A model generated the notes under the pieces. That model did not search any database, was not told the DNA's origin, and saw only the letters and a program-made list of their open reading frames with translations. The translations under genes and the position numbers were made by a program. A stretch of DNA of 36,106 bases from an uncultured Butyrivibrio sp. (GTDB taxonomy: Bacteria; Bacillota; Clostridia; Lachnospirales; Lachnospiraceae), in contig CAMVJI010000010.1 in NCBI GenBank assembly GCA_947167765.1, forward strand, positions 1 through 36,106, given 5' to 3'. This document shows positions 23,914 through 32,485 of the stretch, in pieces. Numbering within the stretch: the stretch's first letter is position 1; each line of letters begins with the position of its first letter.

Positions 23914-24913
23914 CTGAACTTATCCTCCCATATCCTGTGACTTCTATCGCAAGTGCGATATCCTTCTTTCTAAGGAAATACTGTGGCCCTATACCGCCTG
24001 TGCCGTATGAAATGAGACATTGCAGGAACGACTGCATGAAATACTGCATAGGTATGTCCTCAACGCTGATAGAATATTTGATCTTCACATCATTGAATGC
24101 ATCCCAGTAGTCTCCAGCTATACTAAGGAATGTTGCCTTTTTGTCAGCATATGCGTATGGGAAGAAGAATTCCGCAAGCCCTACGTTGCTGTCAATAGGG
24201 AGTGCTTCGTGGATCTTGATCTTATCCAGTTCCGCAAGGCAGTATGACAGCTCTTCGCAGTTTCTTATTCCGCAGAACTTATATTCGTTGAGGAAGAACC
24301 GCTCTACTATCTGGTTCTTTTTCTGAAGTATGAAAGCATTCTTTGTGCTGAGCATCTCCTGAGGAGTGCCAACAAAGAAGATCGACAGCTGTACCTGGTG
24401 CTGAAGACGCAGGGTGTTGTATATATCCATCAGCCAGTAATACTCATCACCATCCAGCTTATATGCCTCATCAATTATAAGGACCGCCTTAAAGAACGGC
24501 GTTTCTGCAGCCTTTATGGCAATGTAATTGATGACCTTTATCTTCAGTTCCAGTGCTGTTATGCGGTTATACTTTCCGATATCTATCCCAAGAACATTGA
24601 GTATACCGGCATAGAATGCTTTATCAGTGGCCTTGGTGCCATGTTCTGTAAGCGACCATACGATTATTGGGAATTCCTTGCCGTATCTTACGTGGAGTGC
24701 GTCCACAATATATGCAATGGCTGATGTCTTGCCTATTCGTGACCTGCCATATATCATTGCTCCGCACACACCGGATAATAGCCATCCGTTTATCTTGTAC
24801 AAAAGCTCAAAGATACTGTTTGTTGCTATATGGAAGCTTGCAGACTGCATGTAGGAAATCGTTGCCGCAGCTGTGATGGCCTGCTGGTCTTCGTAGATAC
24901 TCTCGGTTATCAT
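23906..24913 (-). CDS. tnsC: TnsC/TniB-family AAA+ ATPase
   Basis: A 335-aa AAA+ regulator. Walker A is GRSRIGKTS (56-64), Walker B AVLIIDEAYKL (~150), and FFVGTPQEM is the sensor region. TnsC-type proteins polymerise on target DNA, bridging TniQ with the TnsAB transposase. The short length resembles TniB and compact TnsC proteins, without the long Tn7 TnsC extensions. AGGAGG precedes ATG by about 5 bases, and the gene overlaps the tnsB end by 4 bp. Confidence 0.88.
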   Translation of the reverse strand: MITESIYEDQQAITAAATISYMQSASFHIATNSIFELLYKINGWLLSGVCGAMIYGRSRIGKTSAIAYIVDALHVRYGKEFPIIVWSLTEHGTKATDKAFYAGILNVLGIDIGKYNRITALELKIKVINYIAIKAAETPFFKAVLIIDEAYKLDGDEYYWLMDIYNTLRLQHQVQLSIFFVGTPQEMLSTKNAFILQKKNQIVERFFLNEYKFCGIRNCEELSYCLAELDKIKIHEALPIDSNVGLAEFFFPYAYADKKATFLSIAGDYWDAFNDVKIKYSISVEDIPMQYFMQSFLQCLISYGTGGIGPQYFLRKKDIALAIEVTGYGRISSDE

Positions 24914-26853
24914 AGGGACCTCCTTTCCTTATTGCTCAGCATATGTATCCAGGTCTCTTCTGACGTCATGTCCTGTACTTTTGGATCGAGAGCCCTGTCT
25001 TTTTCCCGGGCCTTTGGATCAATCGGTATAAGCTCTGCCTTCTTTTTTCTGCCTGGGCCTTTCTTTTTGGCATCCTGCTCCCGCTGCATTATATCCACTC
25101 TCGTTCTGGCTTTTTTGCTCTTTGCCGCCCTCTTTTTAAGACTCTGTTCCAGATCAGTCAGCGGGGTTTCAAAGTCCGAATGTTCTTTCTTATTTGCGTT
25201 TGCGTACTTTATGGCCAGCTTTCTGGTGACGATCGAGTGTTTCTTATGCCCATACTCTCCTACGGCCCGTATCTTTTCGATATAATCACAATCTTCGCTG
25301 TATGCCTCAATGCTGGATATATCATCGGGATCGATCCTAAGAAAGAGTTTCTTTCCCAGAAACTCATAGTTCACAGATAAAATATCCCCGCGGTATCTGG
25401 CACCAAGATAGTTTATATGTGGCCTCTTTCCACTCTTTATGCTGCCGCGTACAGTAACCTCTTTGTCAAAAAAGAGCATCCTGTCAGCTTCCTTCTTTTC
25501 CATGTCCGAAGCTATATGGGGCAGCATCCCCTGTTCCAGACGCTCTCCCATTACCTCCAGCGGAGTCCTGTTGAGGAGCGCACTATGAGGAGTATTGTTA
25601 TACTCACAGATGAGGTACTCCATGATCTGGCATACTTCATCAAATGTGATGCCATATTTTATTGCCTGCTTCCTGGCATCTTTAGCCTTGATATCCCTGC
25701 TGTTACTGCCGGTTGTCCCGGGAAGTGTATGAAACCCCTTTATTTCTATGGTCTTAAAGAATCTCTCGACTATACCCCGGGTCTCAGGCGTTGAAACTGC
25801 TCCATAGTTTAATGTAATGCCCAGCTTTTCAGTAAATGTATCCATTACATGATCAGTCAGGTGGGACTTCGCATTATCAAGCATGATCTCATCAAACATG
25901 GCATACTCAAGCTCCGGATATCTTGATGATGGGAATCCGTCCATATCCTTATTTTCAAGATCTTTAAGGGTATAATTCATCTTCCTGTGAGGGAGGATAG
26001 TATTTTTTACAGCTTTACAGATGTCGTGCTGGTTATAGTTTGTCTCCTGGCTCATGTGATAGCCGACGATACATCTGGTCGCCACGTCTATAACAGGCAG
26101 AAACCAGCATCTTTCACACACATCATTTACTTATGTTCCATCGTCCAGCTCTATCTGGGTAATATATAAAAGATCGATCTTATGCCCGTCTATCTGGCCG
26201 CAGGAAAAAGGAGCAACAGGAGACGGACTGTAATTCTCACCATATCCGGTACTGGCGGCTTTCCTTGCTGAGTCCTCATCAGTCCTTCTGTTCGCAAGTT
26301 TTACGCACCCCGCCTCAAGTGATTTTACATAACGCCTCAATGCCTGGTATCCTTTAGACGCCGTATTTAAGGGATAATCATCAGGCCCTATGCCGATCTT
26401 AAGACACTCAGACACGAACCTGCCGTGGAGCCTTGTAAGGCTCATGTTCTTTTCAAGGGTATATTTTTCATATCCAAAATAGTTTCCCTCAATGAAAGGA
26501 ATCAGTTCCTCATGGCATTCAAGGAGCTTTAAAAATCTTCCGTTCGAAGCCACACCTTCCTTATCGCCTGTTCCCTTTGTTTTTTTCCAGGGGCAGAGAG
26601 CTGCATAGCCAGTAAAATTGCCGTTTCCGTCCCTTGAGTAGCACTTAGAGACATATTTGACGATATGGCTCTTATCTATCCCGGTCTTGCTGTTGATTTC
26701 CTCAAGCGTCTCACCATCTATGTACATGTCAACGGCTCTTTTACGGGCTTCATACAGAGCTTTTCTTTCCGCAGACATTGCTTCCGCCAAAGGCTCCGGC
26801 CATATCACCCTGATATCCATGAGCTCTGTGCGGTCAAATTTTCTGTTCGCCAT
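24910..26853 (-). pseudogene. tnsB: TnsB-type DDE transposase split by an in-frame TAA
   Basis: The frame encodes 646 residues plus one internal stop, TAA at 26131-26133 (codon 241). The N-terminal part has a HTH region (RKRAVDMYIDGETLEEINSKTGIDKSHI). The first catalytic Asp D222 (QIDGHKIDLL) comes 19 codons before the stop; the second Asp (MLDNAKSH) and the Glu (RGIVERFF), 37 residues apart, come after it, followed by a Mu-type C-terminal barrel and a basic tail. No single piece holds the triad. The downstream part could start at GTG 26121. I take ATG 26853 as the start (GGAGG nine bases upstream); a longer frame to 26946 overlaps tnsA more. Everything else is intact, so the mutation is recent, read through, or a sequencing error. 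Confidence 0.82.
26131..26133 (-). other. Premature stop codon (TAA) in tnsB
   Basis: The context is GGA ACA TAA GTA AAT GAT GTG. Frame is kept on both sides and the flanking protein sequence is contiguous with the family. One base change from AAA, GAA or CAA explains it. No slippery sequence or obvious readthrough signal is seen. Confidence 0.8.
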
Positions 26854-27490
26854 TACAATGCACCTCCGTTTTATACGAGATCTGTTTGTCCTCAATACCG
26901 GTAAAAGAAATGGCTCCCCTAAAATAGAGGTCTGCCAGATAGTCAAATCCTGATGAGGATGTGATCCTTCCTGCTGTTATGAGCTGGCCTATGGTCATGG
27001 GGCCTTTTATGGACAGGTACCTTAGAAAAGCATCATCTGCACCTGCATCGATACCATGTACGCGTCTGGCCTTTCCAAGCAGATATGATATATTCCGCAT
27101 CCAGAATGGTCCCTTATAGATATCCTTATGACCAAGGATCTCAATGTGTTCATTAGCGCTCACTCCCCACAGGCTGAATTCATCAACTGCTTTGCTCTCA
27201 TCCGGCTTTGAGATGACAAGCTGGAATGCATCCGTTCCATCCGCATAAACAACATAGACCGACGGGCAGACTGTTATCCCTCTGCCATCAACATGGTATT
27301 TCTGCTTCAGCGGCCTTTCGCAGTACCACAGCACACGGTGGTCCATCTCAAGGCATAACAGGTTGTCAAACTGGAGCTGCCCAAGCGCAGAGATTTTGCG
27401 TGCAAGCTTTCTGCTGAAGCATACATGATAGCTCTTCATGTACGATTTGCCTCTTGGTTCTTCTAAAGGTACAGTAAACCTATACTTCAC
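26834..27490 (-). CDS. tnsA: TnsA-like protein with degenerate endonuclease site
   Basis: A 218-aa protein that aligns with TnsA. In Tn7 TnsA the nuclease uses E63, D114 and K132. Here the equivalents are Q40 (LGQLQFDNLLCLEMD), S77 (CPSVYVVYADG) and K95 (VISK), with exactly the same 18-residue spacing between the last two. Strand cutting is thus unlikely, while the C-terminal part (about 120-218) that in Tn7 contacts TnsC is retained. GTG start at 27490 with GAGGAGG seven bases upstream. First gene of the tns operon. It could be a structural adaptor. Gene identification is by synteny and alignment by eye. Confidence 0.78.
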   Translation of the reverse strand: MKYRFTVPLEEPRGKSYMKSYHVCFSRKLARKISALGQLQFDNLLCLEMDHRVLWYCERPLKQKYHVDGRGITVCPSVYVVYADGTDAFQLVISKPDESKAVDEFSLWGVSANEHIEILGHKDIYKGPFWMRNISYLLGKARRVHGIDAGADDAFLRYLSIKGPMTIGQLITAGRITSSSGFDYLADLYFRGAISFTGIEDKQISYKTEVHCNGEQKI

Positions 27491-27824
27491 AAAGACCTCC
27501 TCTATTCTGTTTTTAGCTTTTATTTATCCAGGAAAAGACGGAATATACCCCAAAAGACGTTATAACAATTAAATATTCGTTATATCTCGTAGATTTGATT
27601 GAAAAATAACCTGGGGTATGGTACGATTTGTGTACAGAAAGTGGTCACAGCCATTTGTCAGATGGCTGCAACTCTACTGTAACCTGGCATCACAAATTGC
27701 TGCGCGTCCGTCAAAACATGCTGCAATAGGTGGTGCTTTTCTTTTCCCATAAATCGAGATTAACATAATATTGATATTTAATCTACGTATTTATGTATAA
27801 AAGTTTATTTATTTTCGCCCATCA
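27491..27824. promoter_or_regulatory. Upstream region of the tns operon
   Basis: This gene-free stretch holds a minus-strand -35-like TTGTTA (27563-27568) with a weak -10 (TATTCC or TATATT near 27540-27547). A 7-bp inverted repeat TACCCCA (27546-27552) / TGGGGTA (27612-27618) brackets the promoter, 59 bp apart, and could bind a regulator. A small hairpin CAGCCAT/ATGGCTG (about 27648-27668) lies further out. The rest, up to the TnsB-box array, is AT-rich without ORFs. Confidence 0.35.
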
Positions 27825-27998
27825 TTGGCAAAACTCATGTAAAATCTCCTATCGTTGGCAAACTCCATGAAAAATCGACCATAAATGGCAAGCTGAGTGA
27901 AAAATTTTTACATCAAGGTTGCCAATGTACAAAAAAGGAAGCCCGGAAAATCGGGCTCCCGAAAGATCATTTATTGGCATCATTTATGAAAATGGACA
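27820..27998 (-). mobile_element. Tn7-like right end A (adjacent to tnsA)
   Basis: TTGGCA boxes at 27825 and 27855 and a variant ATGGCA at 27885 are spaced exactly 30 bp, in the form TTGGCAAAA-N2-CATG-N-AAA. An inverted TTGCCAA (27919-27925) follows, then a terminator, then a terminal TTGGCA (27974) and ATGGACA (27992-27998). Read from outside, the terminus is TGTCCATTTTCAT. The position 330 bp before tnsA is that of the Tn7 right end. Confidence 0.8.
27934..27960 (-). terminator. Insulating terminator inside right end A
   Basis: GGAGCCCG/CGGGCTTCC-type stem (AGCCCG 27940-27945, CGGGCT 27952-27957) followed on the minus strand by TTTTTT. It faces inward and would stop transcription entering the element from the histidine kinase side. 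Confidence 0.75.
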
Positions 27999-28008
27999 AT
28001 CTCCAATA

Positions 28009-28047
28009 CAAAGAAATGAAAAAGGAAGCCAGGAGCCTAGGCTCCTG
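28009..28047 (-). terminator. Second terminator just outside right end A
   Basis: The perfect palindrome caggagcctaggctcctg (28030-28047) is followed on the minus strand by GCTTCC-TTTTT, the same flanking sequence (AAAAAGGAAGCC) as the terminators inside ends A and B. It may be a remnant of another element end lying tandem to end A. Confidence 0.6.
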
Positions 28048-28148
28048 CCTCTGAATAAAGGGCCAGCCGTAGCACTGCGGAGGTCGAGCTTCCATTCATG
28101 CATAAAGCCCACCAACTTGAACGCGTAACGTGCATCTGTGAAATATAT

Positions 28149-28191
28149 AAAAGTCCTGTAATCCGCTTACAGAGCGGGCTACGGGACTTTT
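28149..28191. terminator. Terminator of the histidine kinase gene
   Basis: Long stem AAAGTCC...GGACTTT with inner GTA/TAC and CCGCT/AGCGG pairings, followed by TTTT on the minus strand (and TTTTTC on the plus strand). It lies 31 bp beyond the histidine kinase stop. Confidence 0.75.
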
Positions 28192-28221
28192 TCTTTCAAA
28201 ACGCTGTCAAAAACAGGAATA

Positions 28222-30552
28222 TTACACTTGATTCAGTACATCCGACAAGGTCTTCTTCATCTGCTCAATGTCAAGGGGCTTGGAAATATGCCCATTCATA
28301 CCTGCCTTTTCAGCTTTCAGAACATCTTCACTGAAAGCGTTGGCTGTCATGGCAATTATAGGTATCGATGAAAGCCCGGTGTTTTCAAGACTTCTGATTC
28401 TCCTCGCAGCCTCATAGCCATCCATCTCAGGCATCTGGATGTCCATCAGGACAAGGTCATAGTCTCCGGGACGCGAAGTCTCAACTTTTTCCACTGCTTC
28501 TTTTCCGTTTTCAGCGGTGTCAAGAGTAAAGCCCATCCTGCGAAGTATCGCAGATGCGATCTCACGGTTAACCCTTATATCCTCAACAAGAAGTACATGT
28601 TTTGATGAGAAGTCAACTTCCGTTTTCTTTTCAAATGTGTTTTTTTCAGCTTCTGCAAGGGCATCAGCATCGTCACATACCGGAAGTGACAGGCGCACTG
28701 TGAACTCGGTTCCTATACCGGGCTGCGTATCAACAGATATACTGCCTCCCATGAGCTCAACTATGTTCTTGGTGATGGCCATTCCAAGTCCGGTACCCTG
28801 AATTCCGCTGACTGTGCTGGTACGCTCCCTCTCAAAGGCATCAAAGACATGCTCTGCAAACTCTTTTTTCATGCCGATTCCGGTGTCCCTGACAGAGAGT
28901 TCATACTCTCCGAATCCCGCCTTACGATCTTCAAGCTGATTGATGGTCACAAACACCTTTCCCTCACGTGGGGTAAACTTATAGGCATTTGAAAGGAGGT
29001 TCAGGAGCACGCGGTTAAGCCTGTTCTCGTCGCACATAACTACAGGATTTCTTATCCCAGAGCAGGATACGATAAACTCTATATGTTTCTCACTCATCTG
29101 GGATGAGAACATATCGCGTATCTCAGAGAGTATCTTCCTGAGATTAACAACAACAGGCTCAAGCTCTACCTTGCCGCTCTCAATCCTGCTCATCTCAAGA
29201 ATATCGTTTATGAGTGCCAGAAGAAACTGACTTGATGAATCTATCTTATCAAGGTACTCCTTTACCTGCGAAGGTCCTGCATCATCCTGCTTTGCCAGGT
29301 TTATATACCCGATTATGGCGTTCATTGGCGTCCTTATATCATGGGACATATTTGACAAAAAAGTTGTCTTGGCACTGCTGGCACGCTTTGCTTCCTCAAG
29401 AGCTTCCTGAAGCCTCCTGCTTCTTTCTGCTTCTTCTTTCCTTGTGTCCGTGGTATCAGATTTTAGAAGAAGATAGAAATGTGCTCTTGGATCAACTGTG
29501 TAAAATACAAATCGCTTATGGTATACCTCACCATCTGTCTTTGTTGCAAAGTTAACTTCATAGTGATCGCTTTCCGCAAGGCGCTTTTCTATAGTCTCCT
29601 CACTGATCTCCTCAAGGAGCCTTTCTTTTTCATCAGAAGTACCGCATATTACGGGAGCGATCTGGTTATCCAGGTAATCCCTGTATACTCCTTCTCTTCT
29701 GGCAAAAGCTATATTACCTTGTCTATCAGAAACAGGATTGCTGATAACAACACCATATCGGCCATTCACAAGGTAAGCGATCATGTCGTACTGTCCCGCA
29801 AGGGCTTTGTCCATCAGCGCCTTATCAACCATCTCATCGTTGTAAAGGCTCTCTGTTATGAACGCCACTACATCTCCCGTAACCGGCTGCAGGGCAAGTG
29901 TGGCCCTGAGCTTGACAAAACGCGACTGTCCCTTGTTGCTTTTACAGAATACTATTTCCTCGGCTGCCGTGTGCCCCTGGTGAAAATACTCCAGCAGGCC
30001 CTCCCTGGTAAAGAGATTCTCTGAGTTTTTATCCCTTTCTATGAAAAGATAGTCTTTGCGCTTTCTGAGAAGTTCAGAATAGCTCATAGCAGTCCTGTCA
30101 CTCTCGTACAGCTCTGTTCCGCCCTTCTCTTCGATAACGTCCTTGGTCAGATTGACACGAAAGACAGACAGTGAGTTCTTGGTAAGATCCTCAAGGTCAT
30201 TCCTCAGTTCGCTGTACAGCATGTTGAGACGTATCTCGTTCTGTTCAAGTTTACCCACTATCCTGTACAGAAAAAACAGTACCATTGAGACATAGATACT
30301 GCCGCCGAAGAGTATCAGCGCAACAATGATATCAGGCTTCCCAAAAAAGCCCACAAAAAGATACCCTGCCAGAAACCCTATGAGCAAGGCAAGTGGAATT
30401 ACCGCAGCTTTTCGGGTTTCTCCAAGACTCTCCATCTTTTTGACATGCAAAAGAAATCTATGGTACTGGACAATATTCAGCACCATAAGTGCGCTGCCAA
30501 GACATATAAGAACAAATATAAGTATTCTCATGAAGTCATCGCTCATTAACAT
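28222..30552 (-). CDS. Hybrid sensor histidine kinase with C-terminal receiver
   Basis: A 776-aa hybrid kinase. Three membrane segments occur in the first ~105 residues (about 8-28, 46-72, 75-98). A PAS-like or linker region follows (~110-390, including [19 protein letters not shown]). HisKA has the phospho-acceptor His in [14 protein letters not shown] (~404); HATPase_c has [18 protein letters not shown] and [10 protein letters not shown]; the receiver has [14 protein letters not shown] and phospho-acceptor Asp in [14 protein letters not shown]. No separate response regulator or output gene is adjacent, so the output is unknown. It ends in a clear terminator next to transposon end A. Confidence 0.92.
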   Translation of the reverse strand: MLMSDDFMRILIFVLICLGSALMVLNIVQYHRFLLHVKKMESLGETRKAAVIPLALLIGFLAGYLFVGFFGKPDIIVALILFGGSIYVSMVLFFLYRIVGKLEQNEIRLNMLYSELRNDLEDLTKNSLSVFRVNLTKDVIEEKGGTELYESDRTAMSYSELLRKRKDYLFIERDKNSENLFTREGLLEYFHQGHTAAEEIVFCKSNKGQSRFVKLRATLALQPVTGDVVAFITESLYNDEMVDKALMDKALAGQYDMIAYLVNGRYGVVISNPVSDRQGNIAFARREGVYRDYLDNQIAPVICGTSDEKERLLEEISEETIEKRLAESDHYEVNFATKTDGEVYHKRFVFYTVDPRAHFYLLLKSDTTDTRKEEAERSRRLQEALEEAKRASSAKTTFLSNMSHDIRTPMNAIIGYINLAKQDDAGPSQVKEYLDKIDSSSQFLLALINDILEMSRIESGKVELEPVVVNLRKILSEIRDMFSSQMSEKHIEFIVSCSGIRNPVVMCDENRLNRVLLNLLSNAYKFTPREGKVFVTINQLEDRKAGFGEYELSVRDTGIGMKKEFAEHVFDAFERERTSTVSGIQGTGLGMAITKNIVELMGGSISVDTQPGIGTEFTVRLSLPVCDDADALAEAEKNTFEKKTEVDFSSKHVLLVEDIRVNREIASAILRRMGFTLDTAENGKEAVEKVETSRPGDYDLVLMDIQMPEMDGYEAARRIRSLENTGLSSIPIIAMTANAFSEDVLKAEKAGMNGHISKPLDIEQMKKTLSDVLNQV

Positions 30553-30571
30553 TTACCTGTCAGACTGGTCA

Positions 30572-30955
30572 TCAAGGCCAGTCAATGTATTTACCGTTAA
30601 CGCAGACACCTGCATATCCGTTAGCAGTCATCACTGCTTTGTCCGACTCCGAAATGGCAGGCTTGCCGTAATCAACACCTGACGAAAGCTGGAAATAAGC
30701 TGCCCCGTTATTTACAATGCCCTTCTAAATGTATGACAGCATATGTCCCTTTCCGTCCGAAAGAGAAAATGACGCCATCCCTACACCGCTCTCTTTATAG
30801 AGCATTGAAATGTTCCCGCTCTGCATAAGTGACCCGGTCTTTCCGCCTTTAATGGCTGCGGGAATACTTGTAGAAGCCGGATTGATATCCTGTACATAGA
30901 CTTCAACTATGCCGTACTTGTAAGTAAAACCTCTCACATCAATAACTTTTAAAAA
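30572..30955 (-). pseudogene. Broken small gene with internal TAG, family unknown
   Basis: The frame reads about 75 codons (from around 30955, or GTG 30937) to a TAG at 30725-30727, then continues in frame for 50 codons (KGIVNNGAAYFQLSS ... NGKYIDWP) to TGA at 30572. No convincing start or ribosome binding site is seen at the 5' end. It is probably the 3' remnant of a longer gene with a later nonsense mutation. The short Gly-rich, beta-like segments suggest a secreted or surface protein, but I do not recognise the family. Confidence 0.45.
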
Positions 30956-31119
30956 TCATGCTTACTTATATAATATAATAATTCGTTATTATATGTCCTA
31001 TATTTAATAAATACTTAATAAAATTGAAAATTATTAAAGTAAAAATGGTTGTGCTAACTTTTTCAAACTTATCGTGATGCATATGCTATTATAGATATGT
31101 TGCGAAAAGGATGGAAAAA

Positions 31120-31305
31120 ATGCGCGAACTAACACCAGAAGAAAGAAAACAATATGACAAGTTGGTCCTGGGATCCAAGCAGATCAGCTTGAACGACTTC
31201 CTAGGCACAGTTCCTAAGGTCTCAGATCCATCAACTGATAAGATCCAATTTCCATTTGAAAACAATTCAAAAATTCAATATACACAGATGGAATTATTCA
31301 AATAA
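31120..31305 (+). CDS. Small hypothetical protein (61 aa)
   Basis: A plus-strand ORF. ATG at 31120 has AAGGATGG six bases upstream (an earlier ATG at 31111 adds three residues but abuts the ribosome binding site). The protein starts LTPEERKQYDKLVLGSKQISLNDFLG and is polar, without membrane segments. It converges on the Fic gene 57 bp away. Unlike antitoxin-first Fic operons it is on the other strand, so a link to Fic is speculative. Confidence 0.5.
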   Translation: MRELTPEERKQYDKLVLGSKQISLNDFLGTVPKVSDPSTDKIQFPFENNSKIQYTQMELFK

Positions 31306-31361
31306 TCATTATCAAAACGCAATACATAGAATAATTAAAGGGACAAGGACACATGTACACC

Positions 31362-32258
31362 TCAGTCCTCATACTCCAGGCCATAATATTCCATATATTT
31401 TTTAAATCTGTCCTGACAGGAAAGCACTGTGTCTGTCAGATATCCTTTTTCACGCTTCCACTCCTTAAGACCTCTGTAATAGAACTCTTTAATATCATCT
31501 TCAATGATAAATGGAGTTATACCGTTCCTTAAACACTCCTTAAACATAATGAGTCTTCCCACACGACCATTTCCATCCTGGAATGGATGTATTTTCTCGA
31601 ATCTGCAGTGAAAATCGATTATGTCCTCAAGCTTTTTATTTTTGCTCTTGTTATATTCCTTTAAAAGAGCTTTTATTGCAGCAGCAACTTCACCTGGTGC
31701 TGTTGTTTCGATCCCACCGACCTCATTAGCAAGTCTTTTATAATCGCCAACAGCAAACCAGGGCTTTCGGCTGTCAGAGGTTCCGGACTTAAGAAGTAGA
31801 TGGAGCTGCTTAATGAAGGTCTCACTAAGTGCATAGTTTGCCTGATCAATCACTAGATCAATGCATCTGAAATGGTTTACAGTCTCAACAATGTCATCTA
31901 CATTAACAGATTCATCCTTGATTCCGATGGTATTTGTCTCAAATATGTATCGGGTCTCATCATGTGTCAGACGGCTTCCCTCGATATGGTTAGAATTATA
32001 AGTAAGTTCGATCTGAACCTTATGATAGATTCCTCCGGTTATTCCTGACTCTTTTTCCATGCGGAGTCTTGTTAAAAGATCTGTCGGGATCTTGCCAGCT
32101 CTCTGCTTACGAGCAGGTTTCATGGCATCTGTAGGAATAGCCCATGATCCTGCCTTCATAACAGCACCGGGGATTCTGCCTTCATTACAATAATTCCTGA
32201 CGCTGCGCTCGGAAAGATTCCATTTACTTGCAGCTGTGTTCACATCCATATATACCAT
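31362..32258 (-). CDS. Fic family protein with N-terminal helix-turn-helix
   Basis: About 298 aa. An excisionase/MerR-like HTH (VNTAASKWNLSERSVRNYCNEGRIP, about 5-30) is followed by the inhibitory-helix motif TYNSNHIEGS ([S/T]xxxE[G/N]) and a complete Fic motif, HPFQDGNGRVGR (~225-236). The family transfers AMP or related groups to protein hydroxyls; here the motif is intact and the protein should be self-inhibited by its own helix. I start at ATG 32258 with GAGG six bases upstream; a GTG at 32270 is an alternative. It lies just inside right end B and may be cargo of that element. Confidence 0.88.
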   Translation of the reverse strand: MVYMDVNTAASKWNLSERSVRNYCNEGRIPGAVMKAGSWAIPTDAMKPARKQRAGKIPTDLLTRLRMEKESGITGGIYHKVQIELTYNSNHIEGSRLTHDETRYIFETNTIGIKDESVNVDDIVETVNHFRCIDLVIDQANYALSETFIKQLHLLLKSGTSDSRKPWFAVGDYKRLANEVGGIETTAPGEVAAAIKALLKEYNKSKNKKLEDIIDFHCRFEKIHPFQDGNGRVGRLIMFKECLRNGITPFIIEDDIKEFYYRGLKEWKREKGYLTDTVLSCQDRFKKYMEYYGLEYED

Positions 32259-32292
32259 GACCGACCTCACTGTGACTTTTAAGTAGTTTTAT

Positions 32293-32361
32293 AGGTATAT
32301 TATATGCCATCGGTAAAATATAATCAAATTATAACAGTAATAATTGCGTTATATTTTGCCG
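32293..32361 (-). promoter_or_regulatory. Promoter of the Fic gene with inverted repeat
   Basis: -35 TTGATT (32322-32327) and -10 TATAAT (32299-32304) are separated by 17 bp. A 13-bp inverted repeat, CGGTAAAATATAA (32311-32323) / TTATATTTTGCCG (32349-32361) with one mismatch, overlaps the spacer and the -35. It is a plausible operator, perhaps for the Fic protein's own HTH. Confidence 0.55.
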
Positions 32362-32485
32362 AATATCCTATTTTTCGTGTGAGCTGCATCCTGTATGTGC
32401 ACCTGGACATTCTCGCTGTCATACATAACTTAAATTATACGCATATATGTATCACCCCCTGGAAGCTACCAACCCCCATTTTCTC

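Larger units (their letters stand above)
22531..27998 (-). mobile_element. Tn7-like transposition module with its right end
   Basis: Contains tnsA-, tnsB-, tnsC- and tniQ-type genes in Tn7 order, reading inward from a right end whose outer terminus is at 27998. Neighbouring genes overlap by 4-20 bp and form one operon. No Cas, CRISPR array, tnsE or second tniQ is seen. No left end was recognised, so the span given is the minimal core; the toxin-antitoxin pairs and more distant genes may be cargo. TnsA lacks key catalytic residues and tnsB carries a stop, so the element is probably not autonomous as it stands. Confidence 0.85.

Noticed and set aside
26131-26133. Programmed recoding (frameshift or selenocysteine) at the tnsB stop.
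   Set aside because: The codon is TAA, the frame is the same on both sides, and there is no slippery heptamer or downstream stem.
26854-26946. Longer tnsB start at 26946.
   Set aside because: It would overlap tnsA by 113 bp and lacks a ribosome binding site; ATG 26853 has GGAGG nine bases upstream.
28056-28115. GGGCCAGCC...CCCACCA looks like a tRNA 3' end and acceptor pair.
   Set aside because: No T-arm (GGTTCGA), D-arm or anticodon stem can be folded in the right places.
27919-28128. A 69-codon plus-strand ORF across right end A.
   Set aside because: It runs through the terminal repeats and two terminators; it has no ribosome binding site and its sequence is low in information.
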